The notes under the pieces were generated by a model. It was given only the letters and a program-made list of their open reading frames with translations. It did no database searches and was not told the DNA's origin. DNA of 64,000 nucleotides from Edaphobacter lichenicola (GTDB lineage Bacteria; Acidobacteriota; Terriglobia; Terriglobales; Acidobacteriaceae). The position numbers and the translations under genes are program-made. Where the stretch lies: the NCBI RefSeq assembly GCF_014201315.1, contig NZ_JACHDY010000002.1:930001-994000 (forward strand), given 5' to 3'. Position 1 is the first letter of the stretch. Each line of letters opens with the position of its first letter. This document shows positions 52,999 through 62,244 of this stretch, in pieces.

Positions 52999-53817
52999 CT
53001 AGAACGACTTCGACATCTCGGCCGCTTGCTCCAGCGTCACTCCGTGCGGCACCTGCGTGAAGTCCGTCTGGATCTCGTCCTGCTGCTGTCCAATGTTCTT
53101 GAAGAACAGAGCCTTGCCTTCGATGTGCACGTGGGTCTCTGTGATCTGCCAAAAACCAGGTGCAACTTCTCTGCGCTCTACGCGAAAGGTCCCACCCTGA
53201 CGCAGTCGTCCCAGAAGTCCCCAGCCGATGGTTACATCTTCGGTCAACTTTCCACTGATTGTTACGATCCGGTTCTGCCCTTTATCGACCACCAGTTCGC
53301 CCGCCATCTGCCCCAGCACCCGTCCCTGCATATCCGGCGGGCTAAACTTCGGATTCGGCTCGAAGTGCAGCGTCATATTGTTCGCATCTTCACTCTGCAC
53401 CCTCCAGCTGAACGCCTCCGGAAGCATCCTCAACAGCTCTTCAGCATTCTTGCCGTCCTGCACTCCATCTTTTTTTTGCTTCGCGATCTGACCGGGGTCG
53501 TGAATAAATGTCTGAACTCGAGCATCCTCAATCCCTATTTCTGAACCGTTTAGCGACCGCCCATTCTTGCTGATCAAACGCTTTACCGATCCGTGGTCAG
53601 TCTCCACCACAATCGAAACCGTGTCTGTGCCATCCTTCTGTGCATCACGATATTTCCACCGCGAGTGGTCGTTCAAATCCGCCGACAGTTCGGCCTGCAT
53701 CGCTTTTCTGACGATCTCCTTTGGCTCTGGAAGGCCCTGCGCACCCGAAGGTAGCAACTCCGTCAACAAAAATCCCGCCGTCACAATCGACCGCAAAAAG
53801 AACTTCGAACTCTTCAT
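52999..53817 (-). CDS. Secreted hypothetical protein
   Basis: 272 residues with a signal peptide (FFLRSIVTAGFLLTELLPSG). The mature part shows LPEPKEIVRKAMQAELSADL, YRDAQKDGTDTVSIVVETD, LHFEPNPKFSPPDMQGRVLG and FRVERREVAPGFWQITETHV; the pattern of strands is that of an outer-membrane lipoprotein-sorting-like or LolA-type fold, but I do not recognise a family. ATG at 53817 (GGATGTGGGG upstream). It lies 40 bp downstream in sequence order of rnr's start, in the same direction, so it may be read with rnr. Confidence 0.6.
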   Translation of the reverse strand: MKSSKFFLRSIVTAGFLLTELLPSGAQGLPEPKEIVRKAMQAELSADLNDHSRWKYRDAQKDGTDTVSIVVETDHGSVKRLISKNGRSLNGSEIGIEDARVQTFIHDPGQIAKQKKDGVQDGKNAEELLRMLPEAFSWRVQSEDANNMTLHFEPNPKFSPPDMQGRVLGQMAGELVVDKGQNRIVTISGKLTEDVTIGWGLLGRLRQGGTFRVERREVAPGFWQITETHVHIEGKALFFKNIGQQQDEIQTDFTQVPHGVTLEQAAEMSKSF

Positions 53818-53923
53818 AGACCCCACATCCTCTAAGATGCAGATTCTTCAATAATGTTTGCGCTTCTGACTCTAGCAGGGAACGCCGTCTACAGCGGCTG
53901 CACGGCTCCAGCCTTTTACAAAC

Positions 53924-55231
53924 TTAGCTCACCCACTCCACGCGCACACTCTTCTTCCCTAGTCGCAGCGTAGGCGACTCACCCAAAAATTCCCTGCTGA
54001 CTGTTTTCATAACTTTTCCAGCCTGTAGTTTTTCCCCATTCACGCTCACGGCATTCTCAGCCAATTTACGCGTAGCTTCTCCCGCCGATGTCGCCAGCCC
54101 TGCCTCCATAAGTAATTTCGCAAGCCGAATCTCCGTTCCCAACTCGGGATCGGACGTCGCAATGAGCATGCCACCATTCGGCGATTTCATCGCCAACAGA
54201 CCTTCATCTCTCAGATCTATCTTTACGACCGGCACGTCTTCGCTCACCCCGCGCTGCTGAAACATCTTCGTCCAGCCCTCAGCCGCAACATCCGCCTCTT
54301 CCTTCGAATGAAAGTCTCGGGTAATTGTCCACGCCAGATTTTTCTTCGCCTGCATCGGATGCAGCGCACCCGCGACAACATCCGTCTGCATCCGCGCGAT
54401 CTCAGAGCCTCGCAGATCCGTCAGCATCGTCCAATACTTCCACATCAGCTCATCGGAGATCGACATCAGCTTTCCATACATCTCACCCGCCGGTTCATGT
54501 ACACCGATCGCATTCCCCAGCGACTTCGACATCTTCTGAACGCCATCCAATCCCTCGATAATCGAGGTCATCAGCACAATCTGCTGCGGCTGCCCGAAGT
54601 GCTTCTGCAGGTCGCGCCCACGCATCAGGTTGAACTTCTGATCGGTCCCACCCAACTCCACATCGCACTCCAACGCCACAGAGTCGTAGCCCTGCGCAAT
54701 CGGATAAATAAGCTCATGCAACGCAATGGGCTGCTCCTCGTTGAAGCGCTTATGAAAGTCTTCGCGCTCCAGCATCTGTGACACAGTGAACTGCGCCATC
54801 AGCTTCACCATGTCGTAGTAGCTGAGCTTGTCCAGCCACTCGGAGTTGTACCGAACTTCGGTCTTCTCGGGGTCGAGAATCTTGAATACCTGCTCTTTAT
54901 AGGTCTCCGCATTGGCCGCGATCTGCTCAGGCGTCAGCGGCTTGCGCGTTACGTTACGCCCGGTCGGATCGCCAATCAATGCAGTCGAATCGCCGATCAG
55001 GAAGATCACCGTGTGTCCTAGCGTCTGAAAGTGCTTCAACTTCCTCAGAAGGACAGTGTGTCCCAGGTGCAGGTCTGGAGCAGTCGGGTCAAATCCCGCC
55101 TTGATGCGCATCGGTACTCCAGTAGCAATCGATTTGGAGATGCGCTCTTTCAGCGCCTCCAGCGGAACAATCTCCGCAGCACCTTTGGTGATCAAATCAA
55201 GCTGGTCTTCAAGCGGCGCGAACGTAGGCAT
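53924..55231 (-). CDS. tyrS: Tyrosyl-tRNA synthetase
   Basis: Charges tRNA-Tyr. 435 residues. Class I motifs: [15 protein letters not shown] (HIGH-type), KMSKS in [13 protein letters not shown], tyrosine-binding [16 protein letters not shown], and the C-terminal S4 RNA-binding domain ([20 protein letters not shown]). The start is [10 protein letters not shown] at 55231 (GAGGGA upstream); the 37 codons before it do not match the family. Complete. Confidence 0.95.
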   Translation of the reverse strand: MPTFAPLEDQLDLITKGAAEIVPLEALKERISKSIATGVPMRIKAGFDPTAPDLHLGHTVLLRKLKHFQTLGHTVIFLIGDSTALIGDPTGRNVTRKPLTPEQIAANAETYKEQVFKILDPEKTEVRYNSEWLDKLSYYDMVKLMAQFTVSQMLEREDFHKRFNEEQPIALHELIYPIAQGYDSVALECDVELGGTDQKFNLMRGRDLQKHFGQPQQIVLMTSIIEGLDGVQKMSKSLGNAIGVHEPAGEMYGKLMSISDELMWKYWTMLTDLRGSEIARMQTDVVAGALHPMQAKKNLAWTITRDFHSKEEADVAAEGWTKMFQQRGVSEDVPVVKIDLRDEGLLAMKSPNGGMLIATSDPELGTEIRLAKLLMEAGLATSAGEATRKLAENAVSVNGEKLQAGKVMKTVSREFLGESPTLRLGKKSVRVEWVS

Positions 55232-55453
55232 ATCCCTCAAGTATAAAGACCAGAGCGTGAGGCCGAAGGCAATCAAGGTGTTCGTCCTCAAGCAAACAAT
55301 TACGACATCGTTTATCTTGCAAAACCGACATAGAGAAAACAACGATAGAAATCAATAACTTACAACTTCGCATCTAGCGGCTCTGCCAGTGCTCAGAAGG
55401 TCTTGTTGGACATAACGCTCTAACATCAACATTGATGTCAACTAATGATCACG

Positions 55454-56551
55454 TTAAACATTGAACTTGAAAAAGAGGATGTCGCCATCTTTGACAACAT
55501 ATTCTTTGCCTTCAGAACGGAGTAAACCCTTTTCCTTGACGGCCTGTTCGCTGCCATATTTGAAGAGGTCGTCGGAGGCGTAGCAGTCGGCTTTGATAAA
55601 TCCCTTTTCAAAGTCGGAGTGAATGACGCCCGCTGCGCCAGGTGCTTTAGTGCCGCGGCGGATCGTCCAGGCGCGAACCTCCTGCACGCCGGCCGTGAAG
55701 TAGGTAATGAGGTCGAGTAGGCGATAGGCGGAGTGAATAAGCCGGTTGAGACCGGGTTCGGAGAGTCCCATATCCTTGAGGAATTCGTCGCGCTCAGCGG
55801 GTTCTAACTGCGCAATCTCGGATTCGAGGGCACCGCAGATGCGCACTACCTGGCTGCCCTCTTCTTCGGCTCGCTTTTCAACTGCAGCAGTGTAAGAGTT
55901 GCCTTCGATGAGACCTGACTCATCGACGTTTGCGACGTAGAGCTGAGGCTTCGCGGTGATGAGGAAGAGCTCGCGAGATAGGATCTTTTCTTCTTCAGTA
56001 AGGTCGGCGGTACGGGCGGGCCTCCCAGCATTGAGGGCCGTCAGAAGTTTCTGCAGCATGGCGTGCTCAGCCTTGATCTTGACATCGCTCGATGCTTTCG
56101 CGGCGCGCTCGACTTTTGTGTTGCGCTTTTCGACAGTGTCTAGGTCGGCTAGAAGCAGTTCGGTGTTGATGATGTCGATGTCATGGAGTGGATTGACCCC
56201 GCCAGCCACGTGGATGACCTCGGGATCATCGAAGCAGCGGACAACGTGCGCTACGGCATCGGTGGCACGGATGTGGCCAAGGAACTGGTTGCCGAGACCC
56301 TCCCCTTTGGAGGCACCTTCAACAAGTCCGGCAATATCGATAAACTCCATAGAAGTAGGAACGAGAGACTTGGGCTTGATGAGTTCGGAGATTTTGGCCA
56401 GTCGCTCATCGGGCACGGTAACAACGCCGGTGTTCGGGTCGATCGTGCAGAAGGGATAGTTGGCGGCTTGCGCCTTGGCCGACGTAAGGGCGTTGAAGAT
56501 CGTTGATTTTCCGACGTTGGGCAGACCAACGATTCCGCAGTTCAATGGCAT
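55454..56551 (-). CDS. ychF: YchF ribosome-associated ATPase
   Basis: 365 residues of the Obg-related YchF family. G1 is GLPNVGKSTIFNALTS, G3 DIAGLVEGASKGEGLGNQFL, and G4 is VANVDE instead of NKxD, the change that makes YchF prefer ATP. A coiled-coil/TGS segment follows (LLDLITYFTAGVQEVRAWTI, FEKGFIKADCYASDDL). YchF binds ribosomes and affects stress responses. Complete; ATG at 56551. Confidence 0.95.
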   Translation of the reverse strand: MPLNCGIVGLPNVGKSTIFNALTSAKAQAANYPFCTIDPNTGVVTVPDERLAKISELIKPKSLVPTSMEFIDIAGLVEGASKGEGLGNQFLGHIRATDAVAHVVRCFDDPEVIHVAGGVNPLHDIDIINTELLLADLDTVEKRNTKVERAAKASSDVKIKAEHAMLQKLLTALNAGRPARTADLTEEEKILSRELFLITAKPQLYVANVDESGLIEGNSYTAAVEKRAEEEGSQVVRICGALESEIAQLEPAERDEFLKDMGLSEPGLNRLIHSAYRLLDLITYFTAGVQEVRAWTIRRGTKAPGAAGVIHSDFEKGFIKADCYASDDLFKYGSEQAVKEKGLLRSEGKEYVVKDGDILFFKFNV

Positions 56552-56676
56552 TATGCTGTTTCCTTGTTGCTGGCTTGGGTACGAGGCTGTTTCGGCGTCG
56601 TGGGTATCCTTATAGGATACCTTTTTTGCTGGTTTTCCCGTGCCGATGGGCCCCTGGCTCGTCTAAATGGGACACC

Positions 56677-57699
56677 ATGAAGCTGAGACTCCGAGAATTC
56701 GTTGCTTTCGTTAGTGTTTGGACTAGCGCGGCATTTGCGCAGACGACACTGCATACCACGACGACGCTGGTGGTTGTGCCGACACTGGTGCAGACTCCGG
56801 GTAAGGAGCTGGTGTATTCGCTAAAGGCGGATGATTTTGTGCTAGCGGATAACGGAGTTCCGCAAAAAGTGACGTTGGAGGAGGAGACGCAGAGGCCGGT
56901 GTCGCTGGTGGTGCTGATGCAGACCGGTGGGGATGCGCGGGGGCAGTTTCTGAGTTATGCGAATCTCGACACGATGCTGGGTTCGCTGATAGGCGGGGCG
57001 CCGAACGAGGTGTCGATTGTGAACTTCGACAGCAAGGCGGAGGCGGCGTCCCCGTTTACGTCGAATGTTGCGGAGTGGGGGGAGGCGATCGATCATCCGG
57101 ATGTGGGAGATAATGGGGCGGCGATCTTCGATGGAATTTCGTTTGGGTTGGATCTGCTGTCGAAACGGCCTATCGGGAATCGGCGGGCAATTCTGCTGAT
57201 CAGCCAGGAACATGACGATGGAAGCAACGCCGCGATGAAAGATATCGTGCGTGAGCTGGGAGAGACAAATACCGCCATCTATAGCGTGACTTTTTCGGCA
57301 GAGAAGACAGCGGCGCGGCAGGCTTTCAAGGATCCAGCGCACCTGAATCCGCCATTGCATGTTGGGGAAGGCGATTACCAGGCCTACTTCAATTTGAGTG
57401 AGCCGCTGCGGCTGATCTTTGGCGCGATGCGAAAGAATACTTCGGCGGAGTTAGCTACGTTGTCGGGGGGAGAATGGAATAGCTTCGACAATCTTGGGGA
57501 GCTGACGCAGGACCTTGGCGTGCTGACGAACCATCTGCATAACAGCTACGTGCTTAGCTTTACCCCCACATCTGCGGCGCCTGGGCTGCATACGATCAGC
57601 GTGCGGCTAGCGCGGCATCCGGAGATGGTGGTTTCGGCCAGAAGCAACTACTGGGCGGCGGAGGCTGAGAGCAACAAACAACGAAACTTTGACAAATAA
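56677..57699 (+). CDS. Secreted VWFA-related acidobacterial protein 2
   Basis: 340 residues with a signal peptide (LREFVAFVSVWTSAAFAQTT). The prodomain VVVPTLVQTPGKELVYSLKA with DDFVLADNGVPQKV is followed by VSLVVLMQTGGDARG in the MIDAS position, EVSIVNFDSKAEAA, AAIFDGISFGLDLLSKRPIG and NRRAILLISQEHDDGSNAAM. It belongs to the same family as 17714-18808 but is not close. Exported; partner unknown. ATG at 56677. Confidence 0.82.
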   Translation: MKLRLREFVAFVSVWTSAAFAQTTLHTTTTLVVVPTLVQTPGKELVYSLKADDFVLADNGVPQKVTLEEETQRPVSLVVLMQTGGDARGQFLSYANLDTMLGSLIGGAPNEVSIVNFDSKAEAASPFTSNVAEWGEAIDHPDVGDNGAAIFDGISFGLDLLSKRPIGNRRAILLISQEHDDGSNAAMKDIVRELGETNTAIYSVTFSAEKTAARQAFKDPAHLNPPLHVGEGDYQAYFNLSEPLRLIFGAMRKNTSAELATLSGGEWNSFDNLGELTQDLGVLTNHLHNSYVLSFTPTSAAPGLHTISVRLARHPEMVVSARSNYWAAEAESNKQRNFDK

Positions 57700-57753
57700 T
57701 TTCGGCGTGTCTCAAGAGGCACGGATAAGCTAAAGGTACGAGGTGAGAACAAG

Positions 57754-58296
57754 ATGCGTCAGATAAGTTCGATGAGCGTGGTCGCGGCATTATTGGTTTC
57801 TGGCATGGCGATGGGTCAGACGCCGGCGGCTCCAACTGGGCCAAGTGGGCCTGCGGGTGAGGTACAACGTGGCTATGCGGCTCAGAAAGGTAACATCCTG
57901 AAGGCCGCCGATCGGATGCCGGAGAGCGACTACCAGTTCAAGCCGACGCCGGAGATACGAACCTATGCGCGCGTTGTCAATCACGTGACAGAGGCGCAAC
58001 TGCGGACATGCGGGGCGGTGAATCGCACAGCGGCGAGCGATCTTGCGAAGGTTCCTGCGGAGACTGCAGATAAAGCAACCATCGTCGAAGCACTGAAGGC
58101 CTCGTTTGCCGAGTGCGACAAAGCCTTCGCCGCGGTAACGGATGCGAACCTGGGAGATATGTTTGAGGTTTTCAACGGGAAGCGATCGCGCATCGGAATC
58201 ATGTGGGGGACGGTGTCGCATGACAACGAACAGTACGCGACGCTCGCGCTCTATCTGCGATTGAAGGGACTGGTGCCACCGAGTAGCGAGAAATAG
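57754..58296 (+). CDS. Secreted DinB-like protein 1
   Basis: 180 residues with a signal peptide (MSVVAALLVSGMAMGQTP). The mature part is a DinB/DfsB four-helix bundle: PTPEIRTYARVVNHVTEAQL, KASFAECDKAFAAVTD and GIMWGTVSHDNEQYATLAL with His residues placed as metal ligands (VNH and SHD). DinB proteins bind Zn or Ni; functions range from damage response to bacillithiol transferases. The export signal is a feature common in acidobacteria. It follows the VWFA gene by 54 bp. Confidence 0.8.
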   Translation: MRQISSMSVVAALLVSGMAMGQTPAAPTGPSGPAGEVQRGYAAQKGNILKAADRMPESDYQFKPTPEIRTYARVVNHVTEAQLRTCGAVNRTAASDLAKVPAETADKATIVEALKASFAECDKAFAAVTDANLGDMFEVFNGKRSRIGIMWGTVSHDNEQYATLALYLRLKGLVPPSSEK

Positions 58297-58422
58297 CTTG
58301 GAGGGGTCCCCCCCCCCTATTACCGGCGTGTAAGTCCAATGGTTGCAACGGTTTAGCGGGAGGTAATCTCCGCAAAACGAACATTCTATTGGAGTTGTGC
58401 CTAAATTCGACCAAACAAAGGG
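58297..58422. other. Short spacer with C-run
   Basis: Holds a GGGG-TCCCCCCCCCC run near 58304-58318, prone to slippage. No gene. Confidence 0.4.
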
Positions 58423-58458
58423 GATAGCCCCGGATGGGTGTCCGGGGCTATCTTTTTT
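58423..58458 (+). terminator. Strong rho-independent terminator
   Basis: 11-bp perfect stem GATAGCCCCGG (58423-58433) with its complement (58442-58452) and six T. It closes the VWFA-DinB unit. The rest of 58459-58689 holds no gene. Confidence 0.9.
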
Positions 58459-58689
58459 CTGCCTTGTAGTTCAAGTATAGCTGAGTGGAGATAACTCATA
58501 CGCCACGTGAATCTCCTTGTCTGACGCGGGTTTTCGCCTGGTTGGGGCTTGACAGGAGTCTGACAGGGGTTTGGCTGGGGCAGGAACTGCGTTGCGAACG
58601 CCCTTTCTTCCTCCTTGCGCCTTAGAATGAACTCGTCAAACGGGCCCACAGTAGTCCATTGTGCTAAATCGTGATACAGGGAGAGCTTT

Positions 58690-59229
58690 ATGAGGCGAGT
58701 TGTGGTTGGTCTGGTGGTGTTTGTGGTGTCTTTGTCCAGCTTTGCTCTGGGGCAGCAGGAGAAGCCGATGACGTTGAAGGCTGTTCTGCTGGAGCAGCTG
58801 CGGTCGACGCATAACAAGGCGGAGTGGTTTGTGCCGGCGAATACGGCGGCGGCGGGGTTGACGCCCGAGCAGGCCAGCTGGACGGACAAGAGTGGGAATC
58901 ACTCGGTAGGGCAGCTGGCGAATCATCTTGTCTTCTGGGATCGCGATATGCTGGCGAAGTTCAAGGGTGAGACTCCGGCGAAGTTCGATGGCAACAATGA
59001 CGAGACGTTCAACAACTTCGACGCGAAGAGCTGGGACGCGACGGTGAAGCAGCTGGACCAGGTGATGACGGATTGGGAGAGTGCGGTCGAAGCGGCGGAT
59101 GATGCGAAGATTTCGCTGTGGGCTTCGAGGATCGCACACGTTGGCACACACAACGCGTATCACATCGGGCAGATGGTCTATGTGCGAAGGCAGCAGGGTG
59201 TCTGGGATCCGAATAAGGGTGTGAAGTAG
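58690..59229 (+). CDS. Secreted DinB-like protein 2
   Basis: 179 residues with a signal peptide (VVVGLVVFVVSLSSFALGQQ). DinB helices: LLEQLRSTHNKAEWFVPANT, SVGQLANHLVFWDRDMLAKF and RIAHVGTHNAYHIGQMVYVR, with metal-ligand His in the ANH and NAYH positions. It is different enough from 57754 to be an old paralogue. ATG at 58690 with a GGGAG upstream. Function not known beyond metal binding. Confidence 0.82.
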   Translation: MRRVVVGLVVFVVSLSSFALGQQEKPMTLKAVLLEQLRSTHNKAEWFVPANTAAAGLTPEQASWTDKSGNHSVGQLANHLVFWDRDMLAKFKGETPAKFDGNNDETFNNFDAKSWDATVKQLDQVMTDWESAVEAADDAKISLWASRIAHVGTHNAYHIGQMVYVRRQQGVWDPNKGVK

Positions 59230-59238
59230 GCAGGGTGA

Positions 59239-59604
59239 TCAGCCGGGCTCCTGGTAGATGCCGAGAACGTTGCCCCCGGGGTCACGAAAGTGGGCGGTGA
59301 TCTCGGACGCGTTGGGATCGATGGGTTGGACGATCTGGCCACCGTGGGCGGTGATGAGATCGACGGTGGCGGCTGCGCTGTCGACCATGATGGAGATGAC
59401 GATGCCGGGCTGGGTGGAGGGCGGACGGTGGAGGACCCACATGCCGCTGACCTGGCCGACGCCGTCGTCGAAGGCGGTGGTGCCGTCGCCGTGCTGGCGC
59501 AGGGACCAGCCAAAGCAAGCGGCGTAGAAGGCGGAGGAGACGGCTACGTCCGTGGCGGGGATTTCGAGGTAGCAGATCTTGCCGTTGCCGAAGGTGGGAG
59601 GCAT
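59239..59604 (-). CDS. VOC-family (glyoxalase-like) protein
   Basis: 121 residues. ICYLEIPATDVAVSSAFYAA CF-type start (first VOC beta-alpha unit), TAFDDGVGQVSGMWVL and VDLITAHGGQIVQPIDPNAS with FRDPGGNVLGIYQ, the usual closing with the metal-ligand Glu/Asp region. Fold suits a dimeric metal enzyme of the glyoxalase/bleomycin family. ATG at 59604 with AGGAG upstream. Convergent with the second DinB gene. Confidence 0.87.
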   Translation of the reverse strand: MPPTFGNGKICYLEIPATDVAVSSAFYAACFGWSLRQHGDGTTAFDDGVGQVSGMWVLHRPPSTQPGIVISIMVDSAAATVDLITAHGGQIVQPIDPNASEITAHFRDPGGNVLGIYQEPG

Positions 59605-59766
59605 GGTTGGCTCCTTTGGGGTGAGTCTACCGCAAGAATTGGGCGACAATGCAGCGGATTTGATCGGGAATCGAGGGCTATCGCGAGTCCTCTCTACAAC
59701 GGGACGGTGGTGGATGGCATCTCCCTGTGCTGGGCCCCAGTTCTAAACGAACGTAAAGGTGTACGC

Positions 59767-60516
59767 ATGAACCGAGGTCTATGGGTCCGAGGTCTAAGGG
59801 TCGTGATAGTTTTGGCTGGTGGCGTGGCTGCGTCGATGCTGATGGGATGCGAGAAGCATGAGGCGCAGGCTACGGCGGTTCCCGTCCCGGCGATGAAGCC
59901 TGCGCCGCCTACTCCGATCGACACGAAGAAGGCTGAGGTAGGTGGATCGACGTGGGACCCGGAGTGGGACAAGATTGTGGAGCTGGCGCTGCCGCCGGCG
60001 ATGCTGTCGAGCCAGGTGCCGCATGATGTGCGGCGGTTCTGTCCGGCGTTCTACGGGATGGCGGAGGACGACAAGCGGGCGTTCTGGGCTTACTTCTTTC
60101 AGGCGCTGGCAGGCGCGGAGGCAGGCCTCGAGCCGACGGTGCAGGCCAAGCACGCGCAGCCGGAGATGATGGTGAAGGACGATGTGACGGGGCGGCCGGG
60201 CCGAACCTCGGGACTGCTGCAGCTTACCTATGAGGACCAGAAGCGGTATGGATGCGACTTCGACTGGGAGCACGATAAAAAGTTGAAGGTGGGTGATCCG
60301 GACAGGACGATCCTGCAGCCGAAGAACAATCTGGAGTGCGGGGTGAAGATTCTGGATAAGCAGATTATCGAGAAGCGTAAGGCGCTGCTGTCGGCATCGG
60401 GGTACTGGTCGACGCTGCGGCCGGGGACGGTGAGCTATCGGGTGTTTGCGAAGCAGATGACGAATGTGCCTGCCGCTTGTCGGAAGGAGAGCGGTAGGAA
60501 GGTGGTCTCGCGGTGA
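59767..60516 (+). CDS. Lipoprotein with lytic-transglycosylase-like domain
   Basis: 249 residues. Signal with lipobox LMGC (Cys at about 27). The domain part is FWAYFFQALAGAEAGLEPTV, then RTSGLLQLTYEDQKRYGCDF and NLECGVKILDKQIIEKRKAL, like lysozyme-fold SLT transglycosylases: the Glu in GAEAGLEP takes the catalytic place of ESGFNP and GLLQLT that of GLMQI. YWSTLRPGTVSYR follows. It may cut peptidoglycan at the outer membrane. ATG at 59767; the longer frame to 59290 runs antisense over the VOC gene. Confidence 0.7.
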   Translation: MNRGLWVRGLRVVIVLAGGVAASMLMGCEKHEAQATAVPVPAMKPAPPTPIDTKKAEVGGSTWDPEWDKIVELALPPAMLSSQVPHDVRRFCPAFYGMAEDDKRAFWAYFFQALAGAEAGLEPTVQAKHAQPEMMVKDDVTGRPGRTSGLLQLTYEDQKRYGCDFDWEHDKKLKVGDPDRTILQPKNNLECGVKILDKQIIEKRKALLSASGYWSTLRPGTVSYRVFAKQMTNVPAACRKESGRKVVSR

Positions 60517-60715
60517 GGGCTGGGTGGGCCGTGTTCAGTGGGTGAAGGTGAAGAAGGGCCCACTCACCGCCTGAAACAAAGACGCGGTGAATGGGGCACC
60601 CGGCCACCAATTGATTACTCCGATGTGGGATATGATTTGGCGACTGCTACCGGTAGTATTATCAACGATTTGCTGTGTTCAACAAATCTCTAGCAGAGCA
60701 GGCATAGGAGAACTG

Positions 60716-61384
60716 ATGGCGGACAAACATCCATATATTAGCGGTAACGGCGCTATAGTGCAGCTTTTCGATCAACTGAAGAAGTCGTTTCCGCAGGTGC
60801 TGAATGCCGAGGTCCTGAAAAAGCTCAGTATCGCTCCTAGCAACGAGAGTTATGCAATGAACATCGTACGTTTTCTCGGTCTTATCGACGAATCTGGCAA
60901 GGCAACACCCAACTCACTCAAAGTTTTCACGCTCCACGACGAAAAAACATTCCAAACTGCATTCAGTGAAATCATCGAGAAGTCCTATCACGAACTTTTC
61001 TCTTTACATGGCTCGGATGCTTGGATGCTGCCTTTAGAACAGCTTATCCCTTTCTTCCGCCAGACTGATCAATCCTCCTCACTCGTCGGTAGTCGACAAG
61101 CTTCAACTTTTAAAGCTCTTGCCGCGTACGCAGGCCATGGTGCTCTACAGTCAGCCGCGACAAATCGGCCTCCCAAGGTGATGGCAAAAAAGGTGCCGCG
61201 CGTGGCAAAGAAACCCGATGAAGTAAAGACCTTTGCGGAGAAAGATCCCATATTTCATCAAGGGAAACGGGATGATCGCGTAGGGTTGACTGTTCGCATC
61301 GAGGTGAACCTGCCCGCTGCAGGCGATCAGGAAACTTACGATCGAATCTTCAAAAGCATCAAGGAAAACCTGATCAATGGTTGA
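60716..61384 (+). CDS. DUF5343-like protein (winged-helix)
   Basis: 222 residues. The start MADKHPYISGNGAIVQLFDQ with LKKSFPQVLNAEVLKKL is a DUF5343 pattern, a winged-HTH-type domain, followed by a helical segment (HDEKTFQTAFSEIIEKSYHE) and a Lys/Pro-rich linker (MAKKVPRVAKKPDEVKT), ending with a strand-rich GLTVRIEVNLP. ATG at 60716 with TAGGAG upstream; a frame from 60587 is not conserved. It overlaps the next gene by 8 bp, so both are made together. In other genomes DUF5343 proteins occur near defence genes; the role here is inferred. Confidence 0.7.
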   Translation: MADKHPYISGNGAIVQLFDQLKKSFPQVLNAEVLKKLSIAPSNESYAMNIVRFLGLIDESGKATPNSLKVFTLHDEKTFQTAFSEIIEKSYHELFSLHGSDAWMLPLEQLIPFFRQTDQSSSLVGSRQASTFKALAAYAGHGALQSAATNRPPKVMAKKVPRVAKKPDEVKTFAEKDPIFHQGKRDDRVGLTVRIEVNLPAAGDQETYDRIFKSIKENLING

Positions 61385-61865
61385 GCCGTTCGCTGTTTTC
61401 GAAAAATTTGTGCGTCTGACAAATGGTTTAGTCTATGCGGAAGCAGAATGCGCCGTTCCAGATCATCCGTTTGAAAGTCGAAACATACACCCCTGCCTGC
61501 CAAGAATTGTACGGGATCTTTTCGACGACGGTCATTGTGCGCAGGCGACATTCGAAGCGTTCAAATACGTCGATAAGCAGGTTGCCAGGCTTGGTTTAAG
61601 TAACGAGTCCGGTGAAAAATTGATGATGTCTGCGTTCAGTGAAGTCACCCCGCTTATTTCCCTGACACCTCGTTCAAACATTAGCGAAAAAGACGAGCAA
61701 CGTGGATACAAATTCCTCTTTGCTGGAGCTATCGTCGCAATCAGAAATCCGAGAGGTCACGAATACGCTGTTCACGATACACCTGACGAGTGCCTCGACC
61801 ACTTAGCCCTCGCATCAACTCTGCTTAGACGCTTGGAGGGAACAGGTGCAAAACTTGGATCTTAA
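61377..61865 (+). CDS. Ymh/TIGR02391-like HEPN-type protein
   Basis: 162 residues. FESRNIHPCLPRIVRDLFDD with GHCAQATFEAFKYVDKQV and NESGEKLMMSAFSE, then SNISEKDEQRGYKFLFAGAI followed by VAIRNPRGHEYAVHD, fits the Ymh (Hypoth_Ymh, PF09509) family. R123-N-P-R-G-H128 is an R-x4-H motif as in HEPN ribonucleases, where it is the catalytic pair. HEPN proteins are common toxins and antiphage RNases. The start overlaps the DUF5343 gene by 8 bp. The likely pairing is toxin (this) with a regulator or sensor (DUF5343); not proven. Confidence 0.72.
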   Translation: MVEPFAVFEKFVRLTNGLVYAEAECAVPDHPFESRNIHPCLPRIVRDLFDDGHCAQATFEAFKYVDKQVARLGLSNESGEKLMMSAFSEVTPLISLTPRSNISEKDEQRGYKFLFAGAIVAIRNPRGHEYAVHDTPDECLDHLALASTLLRRLEGTGAKLGS

Positions 61866-62244
61866 GATCGAGTTTGCGCTGCGAGATCGAAATTATTGTT
61901 GAACTTGCCGGCTTTCTCGATAGAGAAGGCGCGCGGCAATGCGGACCTGCTGCTGGGGCAACTTTTCACATTTCCCCTCTGGACATTTCATTTCGTGCGC
62001 AGGTAGATTGTTGGCTCGGGCCCTTCGCCTCTAAGTACAGTGTTTCGCCACGGTGCGCGACGGCTTCGTTTTTACCGGCCATGACTCCACACACACATCC
62101 GCATAAGGCGGAGTATTTGACGTGCCCGGGTCTGATCTCTTTCTCCTCTCATCTCTTTCTCCCCGTTCTGAGATTCTGACTTCCCTTCTGATCGGCCCCA
62201 CGAATCGGCCCCTGTTTCTAAATTCAATTTCAAGCGGAGACAAT
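61866..62244. other. Spacer of 378 bp
   Basis: Contains a pyrimidine-rich tract (about 62137-62170) but no gene or convincing promoter. It separates the DUF5343-Ymh pair from the DUF1254 gene. Confidence 0.4.
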
